From positions 248,001 through 312,000 of the forward strand of contig NZ_JAKVTG010000002.1 of assembly GCF_022489025.1 (NCBI RefSeq): a DNA stretch of 64,000 nucleotides, given 5' to 3'. Below are positions 19,059 through 28,489 of this stretch, piece by piece. Source of the DNA: Planococcus halocryophilus (GTDB lineage: Bacteria; Bacillota; Bacilli; Bacillales_A; Planococcaceae). A model generated the notes under the pieces. That model made no database searches. It was not told the DNA's origin and worked only from the letters and a program-made list of their open reading frames with translations. The position numbers were made by a program, and so were the translations under genes. How positions within the stretch are numbered: the first letter of the stretch is position 1; the number at the start of each line of letters is the position of its first letter.

Positions 19059-20606
19059 ATGATATTAGATACGGCAATAAAAGCTCAATTAGAACAGTAT
19101 CTACAATTGCTTGAAAATGATGTGTTGTTAAAAGTCAGCGCAGGCACCGATAAATTTTCTCGTGACATGACAGCATTGGTCGAAGAGATATCAGCTATGT
19201 CTTCTCGCATTACTGTAGAGCATGCAGATCTTGAAAGAACGCCAAGCTTTAGCGTCAACCGTCCAGGACAAGATACCGGTGTTGTATTTGCTGGTATTCC
19301 GTTAGGGCATGAGTTTACGTCCCTGGTTCTTGCGTTATTGCAAGTGAGCGGACGTGCGCCAAAAGTTGAGCAAAAAGTAATCGATCAAATTCAAAGCATC
19401 CAAGGCTCGTATCATTTCGACTCCTACATTAGCTTGAGCTGCCAGAACTGTCCTGAAGTTGTTCAAGGGCTCAACTTAATGAGTATTCTCAACCCAAATA
19501 TCACACATACAATGATTGATGGCGCGGTGTACAAAGCAGAAGTTGAAAGCAAAGACATTATGGCCGTACCGACTGTTTTCTTAAATGGCGAATCGTTCGG
19601 TAGCGGACGCATGACACTTGAAGAACTGCTAGCTAAACTCGGTAGCGCTCCAGACGCCTCCGAATTTGCGAACAAAGAACCGTATGATGTGCTTGTTGTC
19701 GGTGGCGGACCGGCTGGAGCTAGCGCTGCCATTTACGCGGCACGCAAAGGCATACGTACCGGCATTGTTGCTGAACGCTTTGGCGGTCAAGTAATGGATA
19801 CGTTGAGCATCGAAAACTTCATTAGTGTGAAAAAGACAGATGGCCCGAAATTTGCGGCAAGTCTTGAAGAGCATGTGAAGGAATACGATATCGACGTTAT
19901 GAACTTGCAACGCGCAAAAAAGTTGGAGAAAAAAGATTTTTTCGAGCTTGAACTTGAAAACGGTGCTGTCTTAAAAGGCAAAACAATCATTCTTTCAACA
20001 GGTGCACGTTGGCGCAATATTGGCGTGCCAGGAGAAGAGGAATTCAAGAATAAAGGCGTCGCTTACTGTCCACATTGTGATGGTCCATTGTTTGCGGGCA
20101 AAGACGTAGCGGTCATCGGCGGCGGGAACTCCGGCGTCGAAGCAGCAATCGATTTGGCAGGTATCGTAAATCACGTGACTGTTCTGGAGTACAACTCAGA
20201 ACTCAAAGCCGATTCTGTTTTACAAGATCGACTACGTAGCCTACCCAATGCAACAGTCATCACAAACGCTCGAACACAAGAAATTACCGGCACGGAAAAA
20301 GTAAACGGCATTTCTTATCTCGACCTTCAAACTGGAAACGTTAACCACATCGAATTAGCTGGCGTGTTTGTTCAAATCGGCCTTGTGCCAAATACAGACT
20401 GGCTAGGTGATTTGGTAGAACGCACACAGCATGGCGAAATCGTCATTGACCAACGTGGCGCTACCAACGTTTCAGGTGTGTTTGGTGCTGGAGACTGCAC
20501 CAACATTCCTTATAAACAAATCATCATTTCAATGGGGTCTGGTGCGACTGCCTCACTGAGTGCTTTTGATCACCTTATTAGAAGTAAAGTTCCTGTTTTG
20601 GTTTAA
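19059..20606 (+). CDS. ahpF: Alkyl hydroperoxide reductase flavoprotein subunit F
   Basis: NADH-dependent FAD disulfide reductase that regenerates AhpC. The N-terminal tandem thioredoxin-like fold has C128-x2-C131 (CQNC). The FAD-binding motif VVGGGPAGASAA follows, and the thioredoxin-reductase-like domain holds the redox pair C337-x2-C340 (CPHC). The NAD-binding motif is VIGGGNSGVEAA. The ATG at 19059 lies 8 nt after AAGGAG; the in-frame GTG at 19050 overlaps that RBS. Length is 515 residues. Confidence 0.96.
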   Translation: MILDTAIKAQLEQYLQLLENDVLLKVSAGTDKFSRDMTALVEEISAMSSRITVEHADLERTPSFSVNRPGQDTGVVFAGIPLGHEFTSLVLALLQVSGRAPKVEQKVIDQIQSIQGSYHFDSYISLSCQNCPEVVQGLNLMSILNPNITHTMIDGAVYKAEVESKDIMAVPTVFLNGESFGSGRMTLEELLAKLGSAPDASEFANKEPYDVLVVGGGPAGASAAIYAARKGIRTGIVAERFGGQVMDTLSIENFISVKKTDGPKFAASLEEHVKEYDIDVMNLQRAKKLEKKDFFELELENGAVLKGKTIILSTGARWRNIGVPGEEEFKNKGVAYCPHCDGPLFAGKDVAVIGGGNSGVEAAIDLAGIVNHVTVLEYNSELKADSVLQDRLRSLPNATVITNARTQEITGTEKVNGISYLDLQTGNVNHIELAGVFVQIGLVPNTDWLGDLVERTQHGEIVIDQRGATNVSGVFGAGDCTNIPYKQIIISMGSGATASLSAFDHLIRSKVPVLV

Positions 20607-20615
20607 TAAAAAAGT

Positions 20616-20665
20616 AAAGGATGGTAGACGACTCGAATAGATCGAGTTTGTCTACCATCCTTTTT
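20616..20665. terminator. Bidirectional terminator between ahpF and the HxlR gene
   Basis: AAAGGATGGTAGAC pairs with GTCTACCATCCTTT, with an inner ACTCGA/TCGAGT extension and a T5 run. Confidence 0.87.
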
Positions 20666-20680
20666 AAGTTAGTTTTGATC

Positions 20681-21022
20681 TTAGTCTCCACTTATTTCAA
20701 TATCATTTTCACTCGCATACTGCTTTGTCCAATCACATAAGTCATGTATCAACGGAATCAAGCTCTCCCCATACGCTGTCATAGCATACTCAACCGTAAC
20801 CGGAACTGTTGGATACACTTTTCTAGATATAATTTGACTACTCTCTAACTCTTTGAGTTGCTCAGTAAGCACTTTTTGACTGATGTTCGGAATGCTTTTT
20901 TTAAGCTCACCAAACCGTTTACTTTCCTCAATCAAATACCAAAGGATCATCAGCTTCCACTTTCCACCGATTAAATCAATTGTCAGTCCTAACGAGCAAA
21001 CATAGTTGTTTTTAACTGCCAT
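20681..21022 (-). CDS. HxlR-family winged-helix transcriptional regulator
   Basis: DNA-binding protein of 113 residues. The family signature GGKWKLMILWYL and the recognition region ISQKVLTEQLKELE are clear. A single N-terminal cysteine (C9, in NYVCSLG) sits where the redox-sensing cysteine of YodB/HypR-type members lies, so thiol or aldehyde sensing is plausible. It is transcribed divergently from a VOC-family gene and probably controls it. A palindromic element between them is listed separately. Confidence 0.9.
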   Translation of the reverse strand: MAVKNNYVCSLGLTIDLIGGKWKLMILWYLIEESKRFGELKKSIPNISQKVLTEQLKELESSQIISRKVYPTVPVTVEYAMTAYGESLIPLIHDLCDWTKQYASENDIEISGD

Positions 21023-21047
21023 TGTCTGTCTCCTTTTTCTCTTTCGT

Positions 21048-21082
21048 AGTCACTTTTTCGTAACTATACCACTAAAAAGTGC
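21048..21082. promoter_or_regulatory. Candidate HxlR-type operator between the regulator and VOC gene
   Basis: Overlapping repeats: AGTCAC-N6-GTAACT (21048-21065), CACTTTTT (21051-21058) matched by AAAAAGTG (21074-21081), and the 13-mer CACTAAAAAGTGC (21070-21082). The last recurs with one change upstream of the second HxlR gene at 58089-58101. Confidence 0.6.
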
Positions 21083-21156
21083 CGTATTGTACTCCGCAGA
21101 ACTACTCTGTATGATGAAACTTATCGTGATGATAAAAATAGACAGGAGCGATAAAC

Positions 21157-21651
21157 ATGGCATATCCAAGAGCATTCTCACACATCGGTTTATCCGTTAC
21201 AGATTTAGATAAAGCCGTCACTTTTTATAAAGAAGTGATGGGTTGGTACGTTATTATGGAACCATCTGAGGTAAAAGAAGAAAATGATACGCCTATCGGA
21301 CAAATGTGTATCGACGTTTTCGGCGCTGGTTGGGGAACTTTCCGGATTGCGCACATGTCGACATCTGACGGCACAGGTATTGAAATCTTCGAGTTTCCTA
21401 ACAGCGAAAAACCAGAAAACAACTTTGAATACTGGAAATCAGGCGTCTTCCATTTCTGCGTACAGGATCCAGACGTAGAAGGATTAGTAAACAAAATAGT
21501 AGAACACGGCGGCAAGCAAAGAATGCCAATTAGAGAGTACTATCCAAACGACAAGCCTTATAGAATATGTTATGTAGAAGATCCATTTGGTATTATATTT
21601 GAAGTCTATAGCCACAGCTATGAAATTACGTACTCTTCAGGAGCTTATTAA
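21157..21651 (+). CDS. VOC-superfamily (glyoxalase/bleomycin resistance/dioxygenase) protein
   Basis: Metal-dependent vicinal-oxygen-chelate fold protein of 164 residues. The repeated beta-alpha-beta units show FSHIGLSVTDLDKAVTFYKEVMG at the start and the second unit FHFCVQDPDVEGL, ending in CYVEDPFGIIFEVYS with the usual C-terminal metal-ligand glutamate. Candidate metal ligands are H9, H93-region residues and the final glutamate. A lyase or dioxygenase acting on a reactive carbonyl is possible given the divergent HxlR regulator; the substrate is unknown. RBS ACAGGAG lies upstream. Confidence 0.85.
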   Translation: MAYPRAFSHIGLSVTDLDKAVTFYKEVMGWYVIMEPSEVKEENDTPIGQMCIDVFGAGWGTFRIAHMSTSDGTGIEIFEFPNSEKPENNFEYWKSGVFHFCVQDPDVEGLVNKIVEHGGKQRMPIREYYPNDKPYRICYVEDPFGIIFEVYSHSYEITYSSGAY

Positions 21652-21706
21652 AAATTTAAACGTAACCCCCCATTGCGAAATGCAATGGGGGGTTACGTTT
21701 AAATTT
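21652..21706. terminator. Perfect 25-bp hairpin, bidirectional terminator
   Basis: Two perfectly complementary 25-nt arms (21652-21676 and 21682-21706) with a GAAAT loop and a C6/G6 core. A/T tracts at both ends serve the convergent VOC and GGDEF genes. Confidence 0.9.
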
Positions 21707-21718
21707 CGTAAAAACAAG

Positions 21719-22831
21719 TTAGTTTCCAATATAACTTGGACAAATTCGATTTCTTCCAGTACGTTTTGCGGTATATAAACAGTCATCCGCAACATCCACG
21801 ATTTGCACTGTGTCGCTAACCGTTTCGGGATACGTTGCCACACCAATAGAAACCGTTATATGAATTTTTTCTTTCGGTGAAATTTGAAACTTATGTTGCT
21901 CTACGGCTGTTCTTATACGCTCTGCTATTTCTATTGCATGTTGATGTGGACAATCGGGTAACATGACGGAGAATTCTTCTCCCCCATTTCTAGAAACCAC
22001 ATCAAATGAGCGAGTACTGTTTTTCAACACCTTCCCCAGCTCAATCAAAATTTTATCACCAATCGGATGACCGTACGTATCATTAACATGTTTGAAATGA
22101 TCAATATCAATCATCAACAAAGACAGTCTCTCATCTTTTTCAGCAGCATTACTAATGAGTATATTCCAAACGCTATCGAATTGACGCACATTATTTAAAC
22201 CGGTAAGAAAGTCAGTAGTAGAGTCTTTTTCATATTTCATCAATAAATATTGTGTTTTCCGTATGTATCCAACAAATACAACGGAAGTCAATCCACCTAT
22301 TGTCGAAACTAGCCAGTATGAAAAAATTAAGCTTTTTAAAACCGTAACCTCTTTCACTAAATATGAAATGATCACACTAAATACAATATTTGAAAAGATA
22401 ATCATGAAAAAGCTTTGTTTATATGCGTTCTTCTTAAAGTCAGCACTCTTACATAATTTATGAATGACAATAAACCCTAAAATTAAAACAGTCATTAACA
22501 CCATGGCTGCAACAGCTGACGTTGTAAACCCAAATATAAACCTAGTTAAAATGATTAAAATTGCACTAATAACAGCTTGAGGCACTCCTATAAAGATAAT
22601 CAACAGCATAACTGGTAGAAATCGCAAGTCAACCATTGTTTCTGTTGTTACTTGTATGGAAAAAAACATTAAAATATAGCCTAATAACCCTCCTGCAAAA
22701 CCGTCTATTAAAATTGAGACGATGCGATTTTTCCGCTCTAGTTTAAGCTTCATTCTAATTTGCAAATAGATAAAAATTAGCGAAACCATTATACAAAGAT
22801 TCACAAATAAATCAGTCAATATTGTCGACAA
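21719..22831 (-). CDS. Membrane diguanylate cyclase (GGDEF)
   Basis: Makes cyclic di-GMP. The N-terminal half (about 1-195) contains six or so hydrophobic spans in the style of 5TMR/LYT sensor modules, followed by a GGDEF domain (about 205-365). The active-site motif is GGEEF, and an RxxD inhibitory site (RSFD) stands exactly five residues before it, so product inhibition is expected. The start is TTG at 22831, 7 nt after GGGAGG; no ATG fits. It is monocistronic, converging on the VOC gene. Confidence 0.92.
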   Translation of the reverse strand: MSTILTDLFVNLCIMVSLIFIYLQIRMKLKLERKNRIVSILIDGFAGGLLGYILMFFSIQVTTETMVDLRFLPVMLLIIFIGVPQAVISAILIILTRFIFGFTTSAVAAMVLMTVLILGFIVIHKLCKSADFKKNAYKQSFFMIIFSNIVFSVIISYLVKEVTVLKSLIFSYWLVSTIGGLTSVVFVGYIRKTQYLLMKYEKDSTTDFLTGLNNVRQFDSVWNILISNAAEKDERLSLLMIDIDHFKHVNDTYGHPIGDKILIELGKVLKNSTRSFDVVSRNGGEEFSVMLPDCPHQHAIEIAERIRTAVEQHKFQISPKEKIHITVSIGVATYPETVSDTVQIVDVADDCLYTAKRTGRNRICPSYIGN

Positions 22832-22900
22832 AAATAATCCTCCCTAATCTCCCAAACTAAAACATTTCATCCTATATTTTTACTGTATTAACTATCTTTA

Positions 22901-23275
22901 TTACACAAAAAAACCATGCAGCGCTCCTAGTAAAGTAAAGATAATTAAATGATCTCCAATTGCAATTGCACAATTTTTTGCACTAACAAGTCCAAATAAC
23001 GTATTTTTTAAGTACACGATTGAAATCAGCAAGCCTACGATACTCCCTACAACAACACCGTCTAGCAAACTAGTAGATCCCGTCGCTTGAACAAGAACGC
23101 CAATAAAGATTGAACTTATAAATGCCACGATTCCCGCAACCACATATTTTAATGGACCTGTGTTTTGATTTTTCTTTCCGACTAGGACGCTGTAGTAAAT
23201 CCCACCATAAATCATATACAAAATTCCACCAGCCAGGATTGCCCAGTAATTTAAAGAGCTTACGTCTATCAGCAT
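22901..23275 (-). CDS. DUF1761-like small membrane protein
   Basis: A 124-residue protein with four hydrophobic segments and no catalytic motif; it resembles DUF1761 proteins of unknown function. The start is ATG at 23275, preceded by GAGGTAAAA. The longer frame to 23329 lacks a ribosome binding site. It lies just upstream of the GGDEF gene on the same strand, with a 69-bp gap, so co-transcription is possible. Confidence 0.75.
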   Translation of the reverse strand: MLIDVSSLNYWAILAGGILYMIYGGIYYSVLVGKKNQNTGPLKYVVAGIVAFISSIFIGVLVQATGSTSLLDGVVVGSIVGLLISIVYLKNTLFGLVSAKNCAIAIGDHLIIFTLLGALHGFFV

Positions 23276-23617
23276 ATTTTTACCTCTTTTCACTGGAACT
23301 TGTTGTAGTAATAAATAAGTAAATGTCAAATATTCTATTTAATTAAACACGTGCGTCTCTATCACTATACTCTATTACGTTAATTTTTTACATATGCTAC
23401 ACTTTAGTGTAATTTATTGATAAAATCCTATTGTACTAAAATCTTTAACAAAAAATTTGTTATTTGAACTTACATGATATCTTTGTGACTTTCCTCATTT
23501 GACTAGGTCAATAAAGCCATTTTTTAGTTCAACTTACTTCGTGTTAACAGTGCGAAAATGTTATTATGAACAGTATATGAATACCTTTATAAATATAACG
23601 ACTGAAGGAGGTTTACG
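23276..23617. other. Intergenic region between divergent DUF1761-like gene and rsbQ
   Basis: AT-rich, no supported gene. It must hold the promoters of both flanking genes, but I could not find a convincing -35/-10 pair for rsbQ or a clear sigma-B promoter. Confidence 0.6.
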
Positions 23618-24463
23618 ATGAACCAGCATGTCTTAACTCGAAACAACGTGAAAATTACAGGTTCCGGAAAACAAGCCATGTTATTTGCGCCTGGATTTGG
23701 CTGCGATCAGACTGTTTGGAGTTTAATCTCCAAGTCATTTGAAAAAGATTATCAAGTTATTTTATTTGATTATGTAGGACTCGGACTTTCAGATGTTAAG
23801 GCATATGATTCTGATAAATACAGTAAACTTTCGGGGTATGTACAAGATGTATTAGATGTGTGTTCAGCATTAAATTTAACCGACGTGATATTTGTTGGCC
23901 ATTCCGTGGGGGCCACGATTGGAATGCTTGCTTCATTACGTAAGCCCGCACATTTTTCTCAGCTCATTATGATTGGCCCCTCTGCTTGTTACTTAAATGA
24001 TCCGCCTGGATATATTGGCGGTTTTGAAAAAGAGGACTTGCTTGGATTAATGGACTTAATGGCTAAAAATTATATCGGCTGGGCAAATGTTTTTTCTGCA
24101 ACCGCTTTAAATAACCCAGATCTGCCAGATATAGAAAAAGATATCGAAGATCGTTTCTGCTCTACCGACCCTGTTATTGCTCGCAACTTTGCTGAAGCTT
24201 GCTTTTTTGCCGATAATCGACAGGATTTATCAAAAGTGACGATTCCTGCTTTGATTTTGCAATGTGCTAATGATGTAATTGCACCAGAATCTGCCGGCCA
24301 ATACATGAACAAATCTTTACCTACTAGCACCATTAAATACATGAACGCGACAGGTCACTTCCCGCACATGAGTCATCCCGAAGAAACTGCGCAATTAATA
24401 CGCGAGTATCTTTTAGAAACCTCTATTTCTTTGGAAAAAGAGGATGTAGGTGGTCTTACATAA
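23618..24463 (+). CDS. rsbQ: Sigma-B energy-stress regulator RsbQ, alpha/beta hydrolase
   Basis: Alpha/beta-hydrolase partner required by the RsbP phosphatase to signal energy stress to sigma B. The catalytic triad falls at exactly the positions known for B. subtilis RsbQ: S96 in GHSVG, D219 in CANDVIAPE and H247 in GHFPHMSHP. The protein has 281 residues against 269 in B. subtilis, with a short C-terminal extension. AAGGAGG precedes the ATG. Its stop codon overlaps the rsbP start (TAATG), indicating translational coupling and a functional pair. Confidence 0.93.
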   Translation: MNQHVLTRNNVKITGSGKQAMLFAPGFGCDQTVWSLISKSFEKDYQVILFDYVGLGLSDVKAYDSDKYSKLSGYVQDVLDVCSALNLTDVIFVGHSVGATIGMLASLRKPAHFSQLIMIGPSACYLNDPPGYIGGFEKEDLLGLMDLMAKNYIGWANVFSATALNNPDLPDIEKDIEDRFCSTDPVIARNFAEACFFADNRQDLSKVTIPALILQCANDVIAPESAGQYMNKSLPTSTIKYMNATGHFPHMSHPEETAQLIREYLLETSISLEKEDVGGLT

Positions 24464-25674
24464 TGGACGAACAATTAAACCAAGCACCGTGTGGATTTCT
24501 TACGCTTACGAAGGATGGCATCATCTTATCTGTAAATGAGACATTGCTTCGAGTGCTTGATTACACTTCAGATGAACTGATTGACCAACATATTAATTCT
24601 ATTCTTACCAAATCAACGCGTATTTTTTTTCACCTATATTTTATGCAACTTGTAACAGTTCAACATCGAGTAGAAGAAATGTACCTCTCATTAAATGCTA
24701 AAAATGAAGAGGAGACACCTGTTCTTATTAATGCCGTCCTGAATGAACAACAAGGACAACAGGTTATTGCATGTATTATTGTTCCGATTCGGAAACGAAA
24801 TGAATTTGAAAATCAATTGCTTATCGCTAAAAAAGTAGCTGAAGATGCCTTTAAAGAAAAAGAAAAGGCACATCTTCAATTAGAAGTCGCTCTTCAAGAT
24901 CTTGAAGCCAATCAAAAAGAGCTTCTAGAAATCAATAAACAAAACCAAAAGTATAATTTGGACACTTACCGGGAACTACAACTTGCCAAAAAAATACAAG
25001 AGCGTTCATTAACTAAACCAATTTGTAACGACAGCATTCACATAGAGTCGTATTACAAAGCCTCAAGTGGATTATCTGGCGATATTTATGGCTTTTATCA
25101 AGTTAATGATCATCAATACGGCATTATTTTGTTAGATGTAATGGGTCATGGCATTTCTTCTGCACTTATAACAATGTCTCTGCAATCCTTATTTCACCGT
25201 CTTATTTCAACAGGCGTTTCGGCGAGCATGGTCATGAAAGAGTTAGATAATCATTTACACACCTTATTCCCTAGTAATGAAAGTGTGTGGCATTATTGTA
25301 CGGCTATTTACTTGTTCATCGATACAGCGAAACACACTATTGAATATGTGAATGCGGGACATCCGCCATTAATCTACCAAGAGCTAGATGGTGAGCAACT
25401 CGAGTTGTATGCAAGTTCTCCTCCTCTTGGAACATTTGAAAATATACACTATAAGACTAAGACCTTCTCATATAAAAAAGGCTCTCGAATCTTCTTATAC
25501 ACAGATGGTGTATCCGAATCTCTCGAACCCGAACCTGTAAATTCTCTATTATCAAAGCATTCCACACTTTCTTTAACACATTTCAAAGAAAAGATTTTGC
25601 AATCACTTAAAGACCGAAAAGAAGCTAATTATAAAAAAGATGATCAATGTTTTATACTGGTTGATTTAAAATAA
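24463..25674 (+). CDS. rsbP: PAS-domain serine phosphatase RsbP (PP2C/SpoIIE type)
   Basis: Dephosphorylates the anti-anti-sigma factor RsbV during energy stress, freeing sigma B. The 403 residues equal the B. subtilis length. They comprise an N-terminal PAS domain (about 5-115), a coiled-coil linker rich in K, E and Q (about 125-180) and a PP2C/SpoIIE-type phosphatase domain (about 190-400). Metal-binding acidic residues appear in LSGDIYGF, LLDVMGHG and FLYTDGVSE. The overlapping start and the RsbQ partner upstream make the assignment firm. No rsbV, rsbW or sigB is in the window. Confidence 0.93.
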   Translation: MDEQLNQAPCGFLTLTKDGIILSVNETLLRVLDYTSDELIDQHINSILTKSTRIFFHLYFMQLVTVQHRVEEMYLSLNAKNEEETPVLINAVLNEQQGQQVIACIIVPIRKRNEFENQLLIAKKVAEDAFKEKEKAHLQLEVALQDLEANQKELLEINKQNQKYNLDTYRELQLAKKIQERSLTKPICNDSIHIESYYKASSGLSGDIYGFYQVNDHQYGIILLDVMGHGISSALITMSLQSLFHRLISTGVSASMVMKELDNHLHTLFPSNESVWHYCTAIYLFIDTAKHTIEYVNAGHPPLIYQELDGEQLELYASSPPLGTFENIHYKTKTFSYKKGSRIFLYTDGVSESLEPEPVNSLLSKHSTLSLTHFKEKILQSLKDRKEANYKKDDQCFILVDLK

Positions 25675-25747
25675 AAAACGCTTGAAATTCAAGCGCTTTA
25701 GGACTGTAGACAAACTCGAACCCATCGAGATGTCTACAGTTTTTTTA
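25675..25747. terminator. Paired hairpins terminating rsbP and the converging GGDEF-EAL gene
   Basis: CGCTTGA-AAT-TCAAGCG (25679-25695) followed by T6 on the minus strand serves the minus gene. ACTGTAGACA...TGTCTACAGT (25703-25740) followed by T7 on the plus strand serves rsbP. Confidence 0.82.
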
Positions 25748-28156
25748 AGCTCGTTTGCTCTTATCATCCAATTGAAAAAAACGATGACTGCGGATCATTT
25801 CAGTGGCGTGTTCTTTAGAAACAGCTGCACTATAATAATAGCCTTGAATTTGATCGACTTTATACGTTTCCAACAACACTTTTTGTTCTTCTGTTTCAAC
25901 GCCTTCTGCAACAAGTTTGCAACCCAAACCGTGTCCCATCGTAATGATTGCTTGTGTGATGCTCTTCATTTCTTTTTTATCAACAATATCTTTAATAAAA
26001 GAACGATCGATTTTGATGGTATCGATGGGGAAACGTTTTAAATAACTTAAAGAGGAATAACCTGTTCCAAAGTCATCAATTGAAATTTTAATGCCTAGCT
26101 TCTTTAAACTTTCAATCGACTTTAATACGTATTCTTCGTTATTGATCAACAGACTTTCTGTCAACTCTAATTCTAACCATTGGCCTTCTAAACCTGTTTC
26201 TTTTAAAACTTCAGTGACTGTTTGGACAAGACTTCCATAATGAAATTGATAGGCCGAGATATTTATAGCCATTACAACGGGCGGAAGTCCTTCATCTTGC
26301 CATTTTTTATTTTGAATACAAGCCTCGCGTAATACCCATTTGCCAATTGGGTTGATCAAGCCGGTTTCTTCTGCGAGCGGGATAAACTCACTCGGTGAAA
26401 TTGTCCCCATCTCAGGATGAAACCAGCGAATCAATGCCTCCATTCCTCCAATTTCTTCATTAGGCATTGTAATTTTTGGTTGATAATATACTTGAAACTC
26501 TTCTAACTCTAGAGCTTTGCGTATATTGTTTTCCAATTGCAACCTTCTTATTGGTTGATGATTAAATTCATTTTGATAAAAAACATAGTTTGATTTTCCT
26601 GACTCTTTAGCTTTATACATCGCTATATCCGCATTTTTTATCAATAGTTCACTATTGCTTCCATCTGCTGGATACATGCTTATGCCAATGCTTGTGCTAA
26701 TATAATACTCATTGTTTTTTAATAAGAATGGTTTTAAAATGGTTTCATTTATTTCTCTTGCCATGTCATGCACTGCTTCTTTACTTTTTATATTACTAAA
26801 CAGGACCGTAAATTCATCTCCCCCAAATCGTGAGACAATCGCAGTTTCCGTTATACAATTTTTTAATCGGCTTGCGACTTCTTTAAGTAAGGAATCGCCA
26901 GTCGAATGCCCCATTGTATCGTTGATTATTTTAAACCGATCCAAATCAATAAATAACACCGCGAAGGCATTATTGTTTTTTTCATTCTTGATAGAGTCGA
27001 TGAGTTTGTCGACTTGCTTTTGGAATAAGACACGATTTGGCAATTCTGTTAATGCATCGTAATGAGCTTGTTTCGTAAGGTCTTTTTGATACCCATTGAT
27101 TTCATTAAATATTTTATTAATAATTCCCCATGCACCTAATATAAATAACAGCAAAATAAGAAACGTGACATACATAATCACATTGGAAAACGATAAAAAG
27201 GCATTACGGGGAACTGGTTTGATCAATCCTACTACCCAATTCATATCATCACTAAATTCCACATTTTCATATGCTACAAAATAGTCTTTTCCGTCTTTTT
27301 GAATCACGTTAGTTCCACTTTTCGTTTCATTAATTTGGTCCCATAGCTCTGTATTTCCAGTCAGTTCATTTACGTGTGGAAGCATTGCCGCTCCTTGGAA
27401 CTCTTCAAATTCTTCTTCTGAAAGATCATTTGCATTCACTACTGTCGCGGCAATAGAATCTCTTTTTTCTTTAATGCTACTAGCGATTAAATCACCCGTA
27501 CTATTAACTACAAAAGCCTCAAAGTCGTTATTTTCACTATCTATTAATTCATTTGATAAATAGGATAAGTTAACTTCATAATGGATAAGTCCAACTTTTT
27601 CTCCTTTAGAAGGACCATCTTCTTGTATGACAACAGGGGTTACGTTTCCAAAAACCCAACGTCTGCTATCTGCTGACACATAAGGCATAGATTGATAGAC
27701 TTCTCCGCGATTTACTGCCATCGCTGCTTCGTAAAATGGTTGCTCTTTTTCAGAAGGCGAAAGATCATGACTATGGGCAACTACTTTATCAACTCGAACG
27801 ACTTCTTCGCCATTATGTGTATCGTCTAAAAAGCATGCTTCATCAGTTTCAGGAATTTGTTCTTTCACGTATTGGAATGCTTTGACTTGTTGTTCTTTCC
27901 AATACTCTTTCCGTTCTGGCTCTGTATAGTACTTTTCCCACGCAGGATTGTTAGCTAATAATAATACCGTTTGGCGCATTTTCGCTAGCTCTTTATCAAC
28001 CGCATTTGCAACTTGATTGTTTTCGGTTTCCAATTCTGCCAAGGATAGTTCTTCAAACTTTTTCTCATTAATAAAATATAAAATTAACACTGGTATGATG
28101 CATATGACTACAGATAAGAGCATTAATCTACGTTTTGATGCCTTTTCGTTAAACAT
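25745..28156 (-). CDS. dCACHE-like sensor GGDEF-EAL cyclic di-GMP enzyme
   Basis: Dual-domain cyclic di-GMP protein of 803 residues. It has an N-terminal membrane span (about 12-30), a large extracellular sensor of the CACHE type (about 35-330), a second span (about 340-362), then GGDEF (about 385-540, intact GGDEF in SRFGGDEF) and EAL (about 560-800, intact EALIRW, DDFGTGYSSL and AEGVET). No RxxD inhibitory site precedes GGDEF. Both activities look possible; which dominates cannot be read from sequence. The start at 28156 is chosen because the longer frame begins with a short hydrophilic stretch and has no better RBS. Confidence 0.92.
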   Translation of the reverse strand: MFNEKASKRRLMLLSVVICIIPVLILYFINEKKFEELSLAELETENNQVANAVDKELAKMRQTVLLLANNPAWEKYYTEPERKEYWKEQQVKAFQYVKEQIPETDEACFLDDTHNGEEVVRVDKVVAHSHDLSPSEKEQPFYEAAMAVNRGEVYQSMPYVSADSRRWVFGNVTPVVIQEDGPSKGEKVGLIHYEVNLSYLSNELIDSENNDFEAFVVNSTGDLIASSIKEKRDSIAATVVNANDLSEEEFEEFQGAAMLPHVNELTGNTELWDQINETKSGTNVIQKDGKDYFVAYENVEFSDDMNWVVGLIKPVPRNAFLSFSNVIMYVTFLILLLFILGAWGIINKIFNEINGYQKDLTKQAHYDALTELPNRVLFQKQVDKLIDSIKNEKNNNAFAVLFIDLDRFKIINDTMGHSTGDSLLKEVASRLKNCITETAIVSRFGGDEFTVLFSNIKSKEAVHDMAREINETILKPFLLKNNEYYISTSIGISMYPADGSNSELLIKNADIAMYKAKESGKSNYVFYQNEFNHQPIRRLQLENNIRKALELEEFQVYYQPKITMPNEEIGGMEALIRWFHPEMGTISPSEFIPLAEETGLINPIGKWVLREACIQNKKWQDEGLPPVVMAINISAYQFHYGSLVQTVTEVLKETGLEGQWLELELTESLLINNEEYVLKSIESLKKLGIKISIDDFGTGYSSLSYLKRFPIDTIKIDRSFIKDIVDKKEMKSITQAIITMGHGLGCKLVAEGVETEEQKVLLETYKVDQIQGYYYSAAVSKEHATEMIRSHRFFQLDDKSKRA

Positions 28157-28403
28157 AATGAGATCTACCTTTCTCAGCTGAGTCATAACCATCTTCAAAT
28201 ATTTTAACATATCTGTATTTTTTAAAGTATCAAATAAATGAAAAAACAGTCTTTTAAAGTGTGATAAATTAACTAATTAAACAAGTTATATTTACCTACT
28301 TTATTATAACACCTCGAAATGGCAAATTTTTAATTTATGTACAAAAATTAGGTTTTCTATCTATTTATCCTTATTTACTACTAACACTACCGAAACAGGA
28401 AAA

Positions 28404-28466
28404 TTGACTCTTCACTCTCCTGTTTGTTATGGTTCTCAGTACCAACCGGGAGACATTAAAATGTCT
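28404..28466 (+). promoter_or_regulatory. Promoter and palindrome upstream of the MDR oxidoreductase
   Basis: TTGACT (28404-28409), an 18-bp spacer and TATGGT (28428-28433). Just downstream, AGACATTAAAATGTCT (28451-28466) is a perfect palindrome without a T run, better explained as an operator than a terminator. The rest of 28157-28489 shows no gene. Confidence 0.5.
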
Positions 28467-28489
28467 TCCATAAAACAGGAGGCTATTAC

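Noticed and set aside
21652-21706. Perfect 25-bp inverted repeat considered as a miniature transposon end or REP element
   Set aside because: It is a single copy in the window, sits exactly between two converging stop codons and has A/T tails; a bidirectional terminator explains it fully.
25682-26041. 119-codon open frame starting in the rsbP terminator
   Set aside because: Antisense to the EAL domain, and it starts inside a terminator hairpin.
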